A stretch of DNA of 64,000 nucleotides, from contig DASPMY010000038.1 of NCBI GenBank assembly GCA_035626815.1, positions 118,055 through 182,054 on the forward strand, in the 5' to 3' direction. This document shows, in pieces, positions 1 through 8,556 of the stretch. This stretch comes from Croceibacterium_A sp035626815. Its GTDB lineage: Bacteria; Pseudomonadota; Alphaproteobacteria; Sphingomonadales; Sphingomonadaceae. The notes beneath the pieces are model-generated. The model did not search any database. It was not told the DNA's origin and was given only the letters and a program-made list of their open reading frames with translations. The stretch's first letter is position 1, and the number at the start of each line of letters is the position of its first letter. A program made the translations under genes and the position numbers.

Positions 1-2424
1 CTGGCGCGGGTGATGGCCGAGCTGAGCGGATTTGCCGACCGCGCGCTCGATCTCGCGATCGCCGACGCCATCGCCCGCCGCGCCCCGGACGAGGCGGCGC
101 AGGGTTTCGTTGCCGTCGCCCTCGGCAAGCACGGGGCGGGCGAGCTCAACTACAGCTCGGACATCGATCCGATCCTGCTCTACGACCCCGCGCGCCTGCT
201 GCGGCGCATGCGCGACGACCCGGCCGAAGCCGCGCAGCGCTATGCCCGCACTGTGGTCGAGACGCTGTCGCGCCAGACCGGCGACGGCTACGTCTTCCGC
301 GTCGACCTGCGCTTGCGCCCGGCCTCGGAGATCACCCCGCTGGCGATCTCGTTCGACGCCGCGCTGAGCCATTACGAAAGCTCGGCGCTGGCGTGGGAGC
401 GCGCCGCCTTCATCCGCGCGCGCTCCGCCGGCGGCGACCTCGCGGCGGGCGACGAGTTCCTCGGCGCGATCCGTCCTTTCGTCTGGCGCCGCAGCCTCGA
501 TTTCACCGCGCTCGAGGAAATCCGCCGGCTGACCGCGCGCATCCGCCACGCCCACCGCGGCCCGCGCGAGCCCGGGCCCGGGTTCGACCTCAAGCGCGGC
601 CGCGGCGGCATCCGCGAGGTCGAGTTCTTCGCCCAGACGCACCAGCTGATCTACGGCGGGCGGTTGCCCGCGCTGCGCCGCCGCGGCACCCGCGCCGCGC
701 TCGACGCGCTCGCCGCCGAAGGAATCATCGACGGCGCCGACGCGCGCCAGCTGGGCGAGGCCTACGACCGCCTGCGGGTCGTCGAGCACCGGCTGCAGAT
801 GGTCGACGACCGCCAGACGCACGCGCTGCCCGCCGAGCCGGCCGCGCTCGACAACGTCGCCCGGCTCGACGGACTCGCCGACGGCGCGGCGCTGGTCGCC
901 GAGCTGCGCGAGGTCTGCGCCGGAGTGGCCGCCCGCTACGACCGGCTGCTCGGCGACGACCGCGTCGCCCCGGCCGCGCGCCCGGCGGCCGATCCGGCGA
1001 TGCGCGACCGCGTCTCCGAGCGCGCCGCGCACTGGCGCGAGACGATCCGCAGCTTGCGCGGCGGCGAGGCGCGCGCGGCGCTCGAGGCGATGCTGCCCGA
1101 CCTCGTCGAGGCGCTCACCCGCGCCCCCGAGCCCGACCATGCGCTGGCGCGGTGGGAGACGCTGCTCGCCCGGCTGCCGAGCGCGGTCAACCTGTTCCGC
1201 CTGTTCGAGCAGCGCCCGGGGCTGCTCGAGCTGGTGCTGCGCATCCTGACGCTCGCCGGGCCGCTCGCCGACGAGCTCGCCCGCCGCCCGGTGCTGCTCG
1301 ACCGGCTGATCGACAGCAGCGCGCTCGACCTGCCCGGCCCGGCGGACGCCATCGCCGCGCGCATGCGGCGCGAGGACGACCACGGCTACGAAGAGCGGCT
1401 CGGCCGCATCCGCCAAGTCGTCGGCGAGGAACGCTTCGCGCTCGGCGTCCAGCTGGTCGAGGCGCGCCACGACCCGCTGGCAATCGCCGCGGGGCTGTCG
1501 CGCGTGGCCGAGGCCGCGCTGGCCACCGCGGCCGACGCGGCTTCGGCCGAGTTCGAGCGCGCCCATGGCCGCGTGCCGGGGGCCCAGCTGCTGGTGCTCG
1601 GGCTCGGCCGGCTCGGCGGCGGGGCGCTGACCCACGCCTCCGACCTCGACCTGGTCTACCTGTTCAGCGGCGACACCGGGATCGAATCGGACGGGCCGCG
1701 CCCACTGACCGCGTCGCTCTACTTCAACCGCCTGGCGCAGCGCGTCACCGCGGCGCTCAGCGTGCCGACTGCAGAGGGCGCGCTCTACCAGGTCGACACG
1801 CGGCTGCGTCCGCTCGGCAACCAGGGCCCGCTCGCGGTCAGCCTCGACAGCTTCGCCCGCTACCAGCGCGAGGACGCGTGGACCTGGGAGCACATGGCGC
1901 TGTGCCGCGCCCGGCCGGTGTTCGGCCCGGACGCCGCGCGCGAGGCCCTTGCCGGGGTGGTCGGCGAGGCGCTGGCGGCGCCGCGCGATGCCGGCAAGCT
2001 GCGCGCCGACGTGCTGGCGATGCGCGCCGAGATCGCCTCCCACAAGCCGCCGGCCGGCCCGCTCGACGCCAAGCTGCTGCGCGGCGGGCTGGTCGATTGC
2101 GAGTTCATCGTCCACTTCCTGCAATTGCGCGAGCGGACCGCGTTGCGCCCGTCGCTGGGCGAGGCGATCGGCGAGCTCGTCGCCGCCGGCCTGCTCGCGC
2201 CCGGGTTCGCCGCGCGGCAGGCGCTGATGGCCCGGCTGCTCGTCACGGCGCGCCTGCTCGCGCCCGATGGCGCCCATCCGCCCGAGATCGCGCAGGCGGC
2301 CCTGGCCAGGGCCTGCGGCCAACCGGACTACGCCGCGCTCTTGCAAGCCTTGGCCGAAGCGCGCCATGGAGTCGCGCGAACCTGGGCCGACGTGTTCGGC
2401 GAGCAACTGGAGATCGAACCATGA
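1..2424 (+). CDS. glnE: Bifunctional glutamine synthetase adenylyltransferase/deadenylylase, 5'-truncated by window edge
   Basis: GlnE adenylylates and deadenylylates glutamine synthetase in response to the nitrogen signal carried by PII. The frame is open from base 1, so the true start lies upstream; about 807 codons are present of a family length usually above 900. Both nucleotidyltransferase domains are visible. The N-terminal, adenylyl-removing one has GKHGAGELNYSSDID near codons 42-56. The C-terminal, adenylylating one has GRLGGGALTHASDLDLVYL near codons 537-555. The GlnD-type helical linker lies between them. The stop overlaps the ATG of the following peroxiredoxin gene (ATGA), so translation is probably coupled. 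Identification is secure; only the N-terminus is missing. Confidence 0.96.
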   Translation: MARVMAELSGFADRALDLAIADAIARRAPDEAAQGFVAVALGKHGAGELNYSSDIDPILLYDPARLLRRMRDDPAEAAQRYARTVVETLSRQTGDGYVFRVDLRLRPASEITPLAISFDAALSHYESSALAWERAAFIRARSAGGDLAAGDEFLGAIRPFVWRRSLDFTALEEIRRLTARIRHAHRGPREPGPGFDLKRGRGGIREVEFFAQTHQLIYGGRLPALRRRGTRAALDALAAEGIIDGADARQLGEAYDRLRVVEHRLQMVDDRQTHALPAEPAALDNVARLDGLADGAALVAELREVCAGVAARYDRLLGDDRVAPAARPAADPAMRDRVSERAAHWRETIRSLRGGEARAALEAMLPDLVEALTRAPEPDHALARWETLLARLPSAVNLFRLFEQRPGLLELVLRILTLAGPLADELARRPVLLDRLIDSSALDLPGPADAIAARMRREDDHGYEERLGRIRQVVGEERFALGVQLVEARHDPLAIAAGLSRVAEAALATAADAASAEFERAHGRVPGAQLLVLGLGRLGGGALTHASDLDLVYLFSGDTGIESDGPRPLTASLYFNRLAQRVTAALSVPTAEGALYQVDTRLRPLGNQGPLAVSLDSFARYQREDAWTWEHMALCRARPVFGPDAAREALAGVVGEALAAPRDAGKLRADVLAMRAEIASHKPPAGPLDAKLLRGGLVDCEFIVHFLQLRERTALRPSLGEAIGELVAAGLLAPGFAARQALMARLLVTARLLAPDGAHPPEIAQAALARACGQPDYAALLQALAEARHGVARTWADVFGEQLEIEP

Positions 2425-2891
2425 GCGACCGGCTCGACGTCGGCGACACAATGCCCGACATCGCGCTCGAAACGCCCGAAGGCGGGGCCGTGCGGCCGTC
2501 GGACTTTCGCGGCCGCAAGCTGGTGGTGTTCTTCTACCCGAAGGACGACACCCCCGGCTGCACCGTCGAGAACAAGGACTTCTCCGCGCTGCTGCCGGAA
2601 TTCGAGGCCGCCGGCGTCGCGGTGCTCGGGGTCAGCAAGGACCCGCCGAAGAAGCACCTGAAGTTCGCCGAGAAGCACGGCCTGACGGTGCCGCTGGCGA
2701 CCGATGCCGACGGCGGCCTGTCCGACGCGCTCGGCGTGTGGGGCGAGAAGAGCCTCTACGGCCGGCTGTTCATGGGGATGCACCGCACCACCTACCTCGT
2801 CGACGCCGACGGCCGCACCGCGCGGGTCTGGCGCAAGGTGAAGGTCAAGGGCCACGCGGCCGAGGTGCTCGAGGCCGCCACGGCGCTGTGA
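2421..2891 (+). CDS. bcp: Thioredoxin-dependent peroxiredoxin, Bcp/PrxQ family
   Basis: A 156-residue thiol peroxidase of the AhpC/TSA fold that reduces hydroperoxides. The peroxidatic cysteine is Cys47 in PKDDTPGCTVENKDF. It is the only cysteine in the protein: the resolving cysteine found five residues later in many Bcp proteins is replaced, so this is a one-Cys form that must be recycled by an external thiol. The ATG overlaps the glnE stop, and its own stop overlaps the GTG of the next gene, indicating a three-gene transcript. Family assignment is firm; the electron donor is inferred. Confidence 0.93.
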   Translation: MSDRLDVGDTMPDIALETPEGGAVRPSDFRGRKLVVFFYPKDDTPGCTVENKDFSALLPEFEAAGVAVLGVSKDPPKKHLKFAEKHGLTVPLATDADGGLSDALGVWGEKSLYGRLFMGMHRTTYLVDADGRTARVWRKVKVKGHAAEVLEAATAL

Positions 2892-3676
2892 GCACCGTCG
2901 CCGGGGCGATCCGTGCGGCGCTGCTGACCGGCGAGCCGCGCGCCAAGGTCGTGTCGACGCGCGCGCTCGTCCGCGCGTGGCGCCGCGGCGTACTGGCGTG
3001 GGACTTCGCCGCAGCGATGCCCGAGCGGCCGGCGGCGCCGGCGAGCCTCCAGCTGCTGCCGGCGAATCGCCTGCCCAAGCGCGGGCGCGGCGGCTCGTCG
3101 CGCAACCTGGTCGCGCTGTGGCATTCGCTGGCGCACATCGAGTTCGTCGCCATCGACCTCGCGCTCGATATGGCCGGGCGCTTCGGCGCCGGGATGGGCC
3201 GGGCGTTCGTCGACGACTTCCTTTCGGTCGCGGCCGACGAGGCGATGCACTTCTCGTTGCTCGACCGGCGGCTGCGCGAGCTCGGCTCCGGTTACGGCGC
3301 GCTCCCGGCGCACGATGGCCTGTGGCAAGCGGCGCACGACACGCGGCACGACGTCGCCGCGCGGCTGGCGATCGTGCCGATGGTGCTCGAGGCCCGCGGG
3401 CTCGACGTCACCCCGGCCACGCGCGACCGCCTGCTGGCGCTCGGCGACGCGCGCGGGGCGCGCATCCTGCAGCGAATCCTTGACGACGAAATCCGCCACG
3501 TCGCCATCGGGACAAAACATTTCGTCGCGCATTGCCGCGCGCGCAACAAATCGCCCCGGAATCACTGGAAAACGCTGGTGAAGCGGCATTTCCGCGGCGC
3601 GCTGAAAGCGCCATTCAACGACTCGGCGCGTCTTGCAGCCGGTCTATCGCGGGATTGGTACGCCGGTGTTGCGTAG
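2888..3676 (+). CDS. DUF455 family ferritin-like protein
   Basis: 262 residues. The GTG start at 2888 overlaps the bcp stop (GTGA). The family (DUF455/COG2833) has a ferritin-like four-helix fold that usually binds a di-iron centre. Candidate ligands are visible in order: the Glu of SLAHIEFVAIDLALD, the ExxH of DEAMHF, and the ExxH of DDEIRHVAIG. No specific reaction has been assigned to bacterial members that I know of. Coupling to a peroxiredoxin suggests a role in iron or peroxide handling, but this is inference. The C-terminal tail is basic. Confidence 0.85.
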   Translation: MSTVAGAIRAALLTGEPRAKVVSTRALVRAWRRGVLAWDFAAAMPERPAAPASLQLLPANRLPKRGRGGSSRNLVALWHSLAHIEFVAIDLALDMAGRFGAGMGRAFVDDFLSVAADEAMHFSLLDRRLRELGSGYGALPAHDGLWQAAHDTRHDVAARLAIVPMVLEARGLDVTPATRDRLLALGDARGARILQRILDDEIRHVAIGTKHFVAHCRARNKSPRNHWKTLVKRHFRGALKAPFNDSARLAAGLSRDWYAGVA

Positions 3677-3827
3677 TTAACTTTTTGCCCGGTAGACCCC
3701 AACCCACGAGACGGCGGGGGGTTCCGACCATCTCACAAGATTAAGTTCCGGACCGGAAAAATGCGGTCCGCCACGAAATTCCAGGAGCGCCCCGCGCGAC
3801 TGTGAGAAGGACGGGAAAACAGGTCGC

Positions 3828-4487
3828 ATGTTTCTCAAGCTCGGTCTCGCCGCTGTAGCCGCACTCGCCGTGACGGCCACTCCGGCCCAGGCCAACGAAA
3901 CCGCCACGGCCACGCAGATCACCGGTGCGGTCGACGCAGCGAGCGCCGGCAACGCCACCGGCGACCGCGAGTTCGGCGAGCTGTTCGCCAGCTGGAAGTC
4001 GATGGACACGACCGGGTTCGCCTCGCCGGCGCCGATCGCCCGCGTCTCGGTTCCGTCGCGGATGCCGCTCGACGACGCCACGCTGACCAGCGACTACGGG
4101 ATGCGCAACCACCCGGTCCTCGGCGGCCGGCGCAGCCACAAGGGCGTCGACCTGGCGCAGCCGAGCGGCACGCCGGTCTATGCCACCGCCGACGGCGTGG
4201 TCAGCAAGGCCGAGCCGTTCAGCAGCTACGGCAACTACATCCAGATCGAGCACGGCGGCGAGCTGCAGACCCGCTATGCGCACCTGTCGGGCTACGCGGT
4301 GGCCGCCGGCCAGCAGGTCCAGAAGGGCCAGCTGATCGGCTTCGTCGGCTCGACCGGCCGTTCGACCGGGCCGCACCTGCACTACGAAGTGCGCGTCGCC
4401 GGCGAGGCGGTCGATCCGCGGCCGTACATGGTCACGCAGCTGGCCGCGACCGACAACGCCGCGCTGGGCCGCGGCGGCCCCGAGTAA
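3828..4487 (+). CDS. Exported M23-family metallopeptidase (LytM-like)
   Basis: 219 residues with an N-terminal signal peptide (hydrophobic residues 4-22, ending ATPAQA). The C-terminal half is an M23/LytM zinc peptidase domain, which cleaves peptidoglycan cross-links or acts as an amidase activator. Zinc and catalytic motifs are complete: the His/Asp pair in SHKGVDL, RYAHL, and HLHYEVR. No coiled coil or LysM domain is present, so it is a compact enzyme. It stands alone: 151 bp without a gene precede it and a strong terminator follows at 4513-4538. Confidence 0.92.
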   Translation: MFLKLGLAAVAALAVTATPAQANETATATQITGAVDAASAGNATGDREFGELFASWKSMDTTGFASPAPIARVSVPSRMPLDDATLTSDYGMRNHPVLGGRRSHKGVDLAQPSGTPVYATADGVVSKAEPFSSYGNYIQIEHGGELQTRYAHLSGYAVAAGQQVQKGQLIGFVGSTGRSTGPHLHYEVRVAGEAVDPRPYMVTQLAATDNAALGRGGPE

Positions 4488-4512
4488 CAGGCCCGAACGG
4501 AATCACGCGAAC

Positions 4513-4538
4513 GGGCGCCGGGCAACCGGCGCCCTTTT
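4513..4538 (+). terminator. Rho-independent terminator after the M23 peptidase gene
   Basis: A perfect 9-bp stem, GGGCGCCGG with CCGGCGCCC, closes a GCAA loop and is followed by TTTT. It sits 25 bp after the peptidase stop and separates it from the oppositely transcribed gene ending at 4554. Confidence 0.85.
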
Positions 4539-4553
4539 CGTTTGTCCGCCGGT

Positions 4554-5432
4554 TCAGGCCGGCGCCAGCGTCAGGATCGACTGCGCGTAGTCGCGGCGGC
4601 CGAGGTCGCCGTCGGGGAAGATCTCGCGCTCGGCGATCCACGCCTGCGATTCCTCGAACATGGCGCGGCTGTAAGGCTCGAACACGATCCGCTCGCCCGG
4701 GCCCCAGCGGCCGGTGTCCATCTGCGCGTGGAAGCGGAGCGGGAATTCCCGCTTGTAGAAGTGGGTGTGGAGCTCGGGCCTGAGGTCGATGTCGTGCTGC
4801 GCGCGGCGCAGCGCGGCGTAGTACTTCTTCACGTCCTCGGGGTCCGGATCGCCGGTGACCATCGCCGCCATCATGAAAGTCGTGTCGATGATCTTCCGGA
4901 AGCCGAGCTGCTCGAGGAAGTAGTACGGACCGCTGAACAGCGAGGCGGCGGGGATCTGGCGGTCGATCAGCAGCTCGAGCCGGCTGAACAGCATGCCGTC
5001 GGCGAAGCTCAGCTCGATCCGCTCGCGCGGCAGGTAGGCCTCGAGCGCCTGGATCGTCGAATAGTGGCTGCCCGACTGGTAGCCGACCGAGATCGGCACG
5101 CCCGCCAGGTCCTTCGGCTCGCGGATGTCGGACTCGGGGGCGACGAAGACCGCGCAGGGGCTGACCGAATAGGCGTCGGCGAACAGCCGGCCGTGGCCGG
5201 CGGCGGCGGCGACGTTGACGGTCCAGTGGCAGGCGCAGCTGACGTTGCCCTCGCGCCCCTTCTCGAACGTCTGGTAGGCGCCGACCTTGTCGCCCTGCTG
5301 ATGGCTGCTGGCGTGCTTGGAATCGAACGTCTCGCGGAACTCGTAGTCGAGCCCTTCGGCGGCGAAGTAGCCCTTGTCCTCGGCGACCCACTCGTGGAGC
5401 CGGAAGTGCGGCTGGATGATGAACTCGGCCAC
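4554..5432 (-). CDS. ABC-type substrate-binding-like protein (NMT1/THI5-like fold)
   Basis: 292 residues resembling periplasmic binding proteins of the NMT1/THI5/SsuA group: an opening strand followed by EDKGYFAAEGLDYEF, then a DLAGVPISVGYQSGSHYSTI ligand-loop region. No signal peptide or lipobox is seen (it begins MAEFIIQPHFRLHEWVAEDKG), and no permease or ATPase gene is adjacent. It may therefore be a cytoplasmic sensor or an enzyme built on the same fold. It is the last gene of a minus-strand run with a dehydrogenase, hydrolase and P450, which suggests handling of a catabolic substrate. Ligand unknown. Confidence 0.7.
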   Translation of the reverse strand: MAEFIIQPHFRLHEWVAEDKGYFAAEGLDYEFRETFDSKHASSHQQGDKVGAYQTFEKGREGNVSCACHWTVNVAAAAGHGRLFADAYSVSPCAVFVAPESDIREPKDLAGVPISVGYQSGSHYSTIQALEAYLPRERIELSFADGMLFSRLELLIDRQIPAASLFSGPYYFLEQLGFRKIIDTTFMMAAMVTGDPDPEDVKKYYAALRRAQHDIDLRPELHTHFYKREFPLRFHAQMDTGRWGPGERIVFEPYSRAMFEESQAWIAEREIFPDGDLGRRDYAQSILTLAPA

Positions 5433-5525
5433 GGTGCCCTCTCCGTTGATTTTGTCCGGAGACCTAGGCCCGGGGCGGCGTGTTTGGCAAGCGCCGGCCT
5501 CGGCCTCCGGGCATTGGATGCGCGA

Positions 5526-6410
5526 TCAGCCCGGACGTTCCGGATCGAGCCCGGCGTCGTGCTCGACCACCTTGGCCATCTCGGTGAAGTCGGCGTCGTC
5601 GCCGTACGTGGCGAGCACGCGTTCGAGCAGCGCCTCGAGCCGCTCGCCGGTCGGCAGCGGCACGCCCATCGCGCGCGCCTCGGCGAGTGCGAGGCGGGTG
5701 TCTTTGAGGCTGAGCTGGGCCGAGAAGCCGAAGTCGAAGGTGCGCGGCAGAACGCTGCACGGCCACTTGTCGCGGGTCGCCGAGTTGGCGCCGGTGCCGG
5801 CGTTCAACACCTCGACCATCCGCGCCGGGTCGATGCCCGCCCTGATCGCCAGCGTCATCGCCTCGGCGGTCACGGCGATCGCGGCGAGGCTGAGCAGGTT
5901 GTTGGCGAGCTTGGCCACCTGGCCGGCGCCGGGGGTTTCGCCGAGGTAGAATGGCCTGCCGAGGCGCGACAGCAGCGGCTCGAGCTCCGCCCAGAGCGGC
6001 TCCGGACCGCCGGCCATGATCGCCAGCGTCCCCTGCTCGGCGCCGCGAATGCCGCCGGAGACCGGCGCATCGAAGCTGGCGATGCCGCGCGGGCTCAGCA
6101 AGTCGTGCAGCTCTTGCGCGAGCTGCGGGCCGGAGGTCGAGAGGTCGCACACGATCCGCGGGCTGCCGCCGGTGATCAGGTCGGCGATGGAATCGCGCAC
6201 GATCGGCGGCGTCGGCAGGCTGCAGAACACGATGTCGCAGCGTTCGCCGAGCGCGGGGCACGATCCTGCCGCCTCCGCGCCCTTGCCCACCAGACCCGCG
6301 ACCGCCGCCGGATAGATGTCGTGGACCAGCAGCTTGTCGACGTGCCCGGCGAGGCGCGAGGCCATCGGCGCGCCCATGCGCCCGAGTCCGAGGAATCCGA
6401 TCGTGGTCAT
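5526..6410 (-). CDS. NAD(P)-dependent dehydrogenase, 3-hydroxyisobutyrate / tartronate-semialdehyde reductase family
   Basis: 294 residues, the normal family length. The N-terminal Rossmann motif is GFLGLGRMGAPMASRL. The substrate-binding segment is DAPVSGGIRGAEQGTLAIM, and the catalytic lysine lies in GQVAKLANNLL. Members oxidise beta-hydroxyacids or reduce the matching semialdehydes. The start ATG overlaps the stop of the upstream metallo-hydrolase gene (ATGA), so the two are probably co-translated and may act on consecutive intermediates. The substrate cannot be told from sequence. Confidence 0.88.
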   Translation of the reverse strand: MTTIGFLGLGRMGAPMASRLAGHVDKLLVHDIYPAAVAGLVGKGAEAAGSCPALGERCDIVFCSLPTPPIVRDSIADLITGGSPRIVCDLSTSGPQLAQELHDLLSPRGIASFDAPVSGGIRGAEQGTLAIMAGGPEPLWAELEPLLSRLGRPFYLGETPGAGQVAKLANNLLSLAAIAVTAEAMTLAIRAGIDPARMVEVLNAGTGANSATRDKWPCSVLPRTFDFGFSAQLSLKDTRLALAEARAMGVPLPTGERLEALLERVLATYGDDADFTEMAKVVEHDAGLDPERPG

Positions 6411-7216
6411 AGCGCCTGCGCGATAGGCACGAGCGGCGGCAGGTCAACGCGGGCGATGGCGTTTTCGCTCGGGAAACAGGTCAGCACCAGCGGATCGTGA
6501 CCGGGAATCACGTGGTCGAGCGAGCCGCCCGCCAGCCCCATCACCCGCTCCTGCGCGCGGGCATAGTCCGCCTCGTCGATGAAGATCGGAAAGGGGATCG
6601 CGCGGGTGATGTTGGCGTAGAGATGCGCCGCGTCGCTGGCGAGCACCACGGTGCCGCGCGCGGTCTCGCAGCACACCACCATCAGACCGGCGGTGTGGCC
6701 GTGCGCAAGCCGCAGATCGATGCCCGGCGCGAATTCCTCGTCGCCGGCGTGGAACACGACGTGGTCGGCATAGAGCTTGCGCACCAGCTGCGCGACCGGC
6801 TCGCCGTCGAACGGCGCGCGCACCGCGCGGTCGCACACCTGGCGGCCGGTGGCGAACGCCATCTCGGCATCCTGGACGTGAAAGCGCGCGTTGGGAAAGG
6901 TGCTCAGCGAGCCGGCATGGTCGTAGTGCAAATGCGTCAGGATCACGTCCTCGACCGAGAGGTGGTCGATCCCGGCATCGCGCAGGCCCTCGAGCAGCGG
7001 CCGGGTGATCGTGCGGCCCCGCGCCACCGCCGCATCCTCGCCGAAACCGGTGTCGACGATGACCGGCGGCCCTTCGGCGCGGTGGATCGCCCAGACGAAA
7101 TAGTCGAGCGGCATCGGCAGGTCGTGGTCGTCGACCGGCCGCGCGAAATTGTTAACGGCGGTGCATTCGTGCCGCGCATACTTGATCGCGTCGATCCGGA
7201 TCACGGGCGCCGCCAT
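6407..7216 (-). CDS. Metallo-beta-lactamase-fold hydrolase (lactonase-like, COG0491)
   Basis: 269 residues with the dinuclear-metal motif HLHYDHAG, a downstream histidine in LAHGHTAG, an aspartate in LASDAAH and a late histidine in VIPGHDP. This arrangement is shared with N-acyl-homoserine-lactone lactonases and other esterase or lactone hydrolases. No signal peptide is present. It overlaps the dehydrogenase gene by 4 bp and starts 7 bp after the P450 stop, forming a tight P450-hydrolase-dehydrogenase unit. A lactone or ester hydrolase acting after the P450 is a reasonable guess; quorum quenching is possible but there is no luxI/luxR gene nearby. Confidence 0.85.
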   Translation of the reverse strand: MAAPVIRIDAIKYARHECTAVNNFARPVDDHDLPMPLDYFVWAIHRAEGPPVIVDTGFGEDAAVARGRTITRPLLEGLRDAGIDHLSVEDVILTHLHYDHAGSLSTFPNARFHVQDAEMAFATGRQVCDRAVRAPFDGEPVAQLVRKLYADHVVFHAGDEEFAPGIDLRLAHGHTAGLMVVCCETARGTVVLASDAAHLYANITRAIPFPIFIDEADYARAQERVMGLAGGSLDHVIPGHDPLVLTCFPSENAIARVDLPPLVPIAQAL

Positions 7217-7223
7217 GGTTGAC

Positions 7224-8405
7224 TCAAGCGAACTTGAGGCTGACCGGCTGGCGGATCGGGCCGTGGCCGACGGTGGTCATCCACGGCTCGTACTCTCCGG
7301 CTAGCTCGATGCTTTCCACCTGGGCGACGATCTCGCCGAGCAGCGCGCTCGCTTCCATCTGCGCCAGCGTGCGGCCGACGCAGCCGTGCACGCCGTAGCC
7401 CCAGCCGAGCGAGTGCCGGGTGTCGCGGTCGAAGCGGTACTCGTCGGGCGCGTCCCAGAAGCGCGGGTCGCGGTTGGCGGCGGCGAACATCAACCCGCAG
7501 CGCGTCCCGGCGGGGATGACGTAGTCGTCGACCGTCACCTCGCGCGTGGTGATCCGGCCGGCCATGCGGCTGGGCGAGTCCCAGCGCAGCGATTCGTCGA
7601 ACGCGGCGCGGACCTTCCTTGGCTCGCTACGGAGTTTTGCGTATTCTTCGGGAAACTCGGCCCAGGCGCGCAAGGCGTTGGCCATGGTGATGAACGTCGT
7701 GTCGGCGCCGGCGCTGAGCACCGTCTGCAGCAGCAGCTTGGCTTCAGCGAGCGTGACCTGGCCGCTGTCCGAGGCGGCGTAGATCGTCTCGCCGATGCCG
7801 TCGGGATCGAGCGCGCCGCGCTCGCACCGGGTCTCGAGCCACGCGATGACCGCCGAATAGTCGTGCTGCATCGCCTGGTCGAACAGCTCGCCCGGCGGGC
7901 CCATCGTCGCCCAGACCATCTCCGAGAAGCCGTGCATGTGCTCGCGGCCTTCCTCGGGCAGGCCGAGGATGTCGGGCAGAACCTGGAACACGTAGGCCTG
8001 GCTCACGTCGCCGACGGCATCGACCGGCTCGCCCTCGCGGGCCCGCAACCGTTCGAGCAGCTCCTGCGCACGAGCCGCGAAGATGCCCTTGACCCGCTCG
8101 AGCGCGCGCGGGGAGAGAGCGTCGGCGATGACCTTGCGCACCTGGGTGTGCCGCGGCGGATCGTCGGTCAGCAGGATCTCGGGACGCGGGCTGGCCGGGT
8201 CGTGCCACGGGCGCGAGGCCGAGGAGAACGCCTTCCAGTCGAGCAGCCCGGCGGCGACGTGCTCGTGGCGGCCGAGCATGTGGGTGCCGTCGGCCAGCCG
8301 CACGACGGGCGCGAACTCGCGCAGCGCGTCGTCGACCGCACGCGCGTCGCGCACCGCGTCGGGGGTGAAGATGTCGAGCGGGTACTCGGGGATCGGCCTG
8401 GTCAT
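7224..8405 (-). CDS. Cytochrome P450
   Basis: 393 residues, a soluble bacterial class I P450. Visible landmarks are the I-helix oxygen-binding motif AGADTT, the ExxR pair in DESLRW, and the haem-cysteine loop GYGVHGCVGRTLAQMEA. No membrane anchor is present. It needs a ferredoxin and a reductase; neither is adjacent, although a ferredoxin-reductase-type flavoprotein is encoded at 27484-28722. It heads a run that continues into a lactonase-like hydrolase and a dehydrogenase. The substrate is unknown; the sphingomonad setting suggests a terpenoid, steroid or aromatic. Confidence 0.94.
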   Translation of the reverse strand: MTRPIPEYPLDIFTPDAVRDARAVDDALREFAPVVRLADGTHMLGRHEHVAAGLLDWKAFSSASRPWHDPASPRPEILLTDDPPRHTQVRKVIADALSPRALERVKGIFAARAQELLERLRAREGEPVDAVGDVSQAYVFQVLPDILGLPEEGREHMHGFSEMVWATMGPPGELFDQAMQHDYSAVIAWLETRCERGALDPDGIGETIYAASDSGQVTLAEAKLLLQTVLSAGADTTFITMANALRAWAEFPEEYAKLRSEPRKVRAAFDESLRWDSPSRMAGRITTREVTVDDYVIPAGTRCGLMFAAANRDPRFWDAPDEYRFDRDTRHSLGWGYGVHGCVGRTLAQMEASALLGEIVAQVESIELAGEYEPWMTTVGHGPIRQPVSLKFA

Positions 8406-8413
8406 GCGCGGCC

Positions 8414-8556
8414 TCCTCCGAGACGGGCCTTCGTCTCCGGGCTTCGCCCTCCGCTCAGTCCCTCCTCAGGATGAGCGGACCTTTTTCCGGGCCCGCTCAT
8501 CCTGAGGAGCGGCTGAGGAGCCGCGAAGCGGCGTCCCGAAGACGCGTCTAGAAGGA
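8414..8556 (+). repeat. Palindromic intergenic repeat, family A, copy 1 (degenerate ends)
   Basis: A perfect 17-bp inverted core, CTCCTCAGGATGAGCGG at 8462-8478 and its complement at 8493-8509, lies inside a larger imperfect inverted repeat that also contains CGAGACGGGCC and CGAAGACGCGTCT. The element fills the whole space between the P450 start and the stop of the next hydrolase gene. A second copy with intact 14-bp ends lies at 14332-14464. Confidence 0.85.

Noticed and set aside
3749..3770. Hairpin CGGACCG-8 nt-CGGTCCG upstream of the M23 peptidase
   Set aside because: No T-run follows, and it is 78 bp before the start; too little to call a terminator or operator.
4542..6500. Open frame of 652 codons antisense to the binding-protein and dehydrogenase genes
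   Set aside because: It is antisense to two genes with recognisable families; its composition is Arg/Gly/Val-rich with no domain.
8461..8509. Family A inner hairpin as a terminator
   Set aside because: The T-run is in the loop, not after the stem, and the same hairpin occurs inside coding sequence at 14332-14464.
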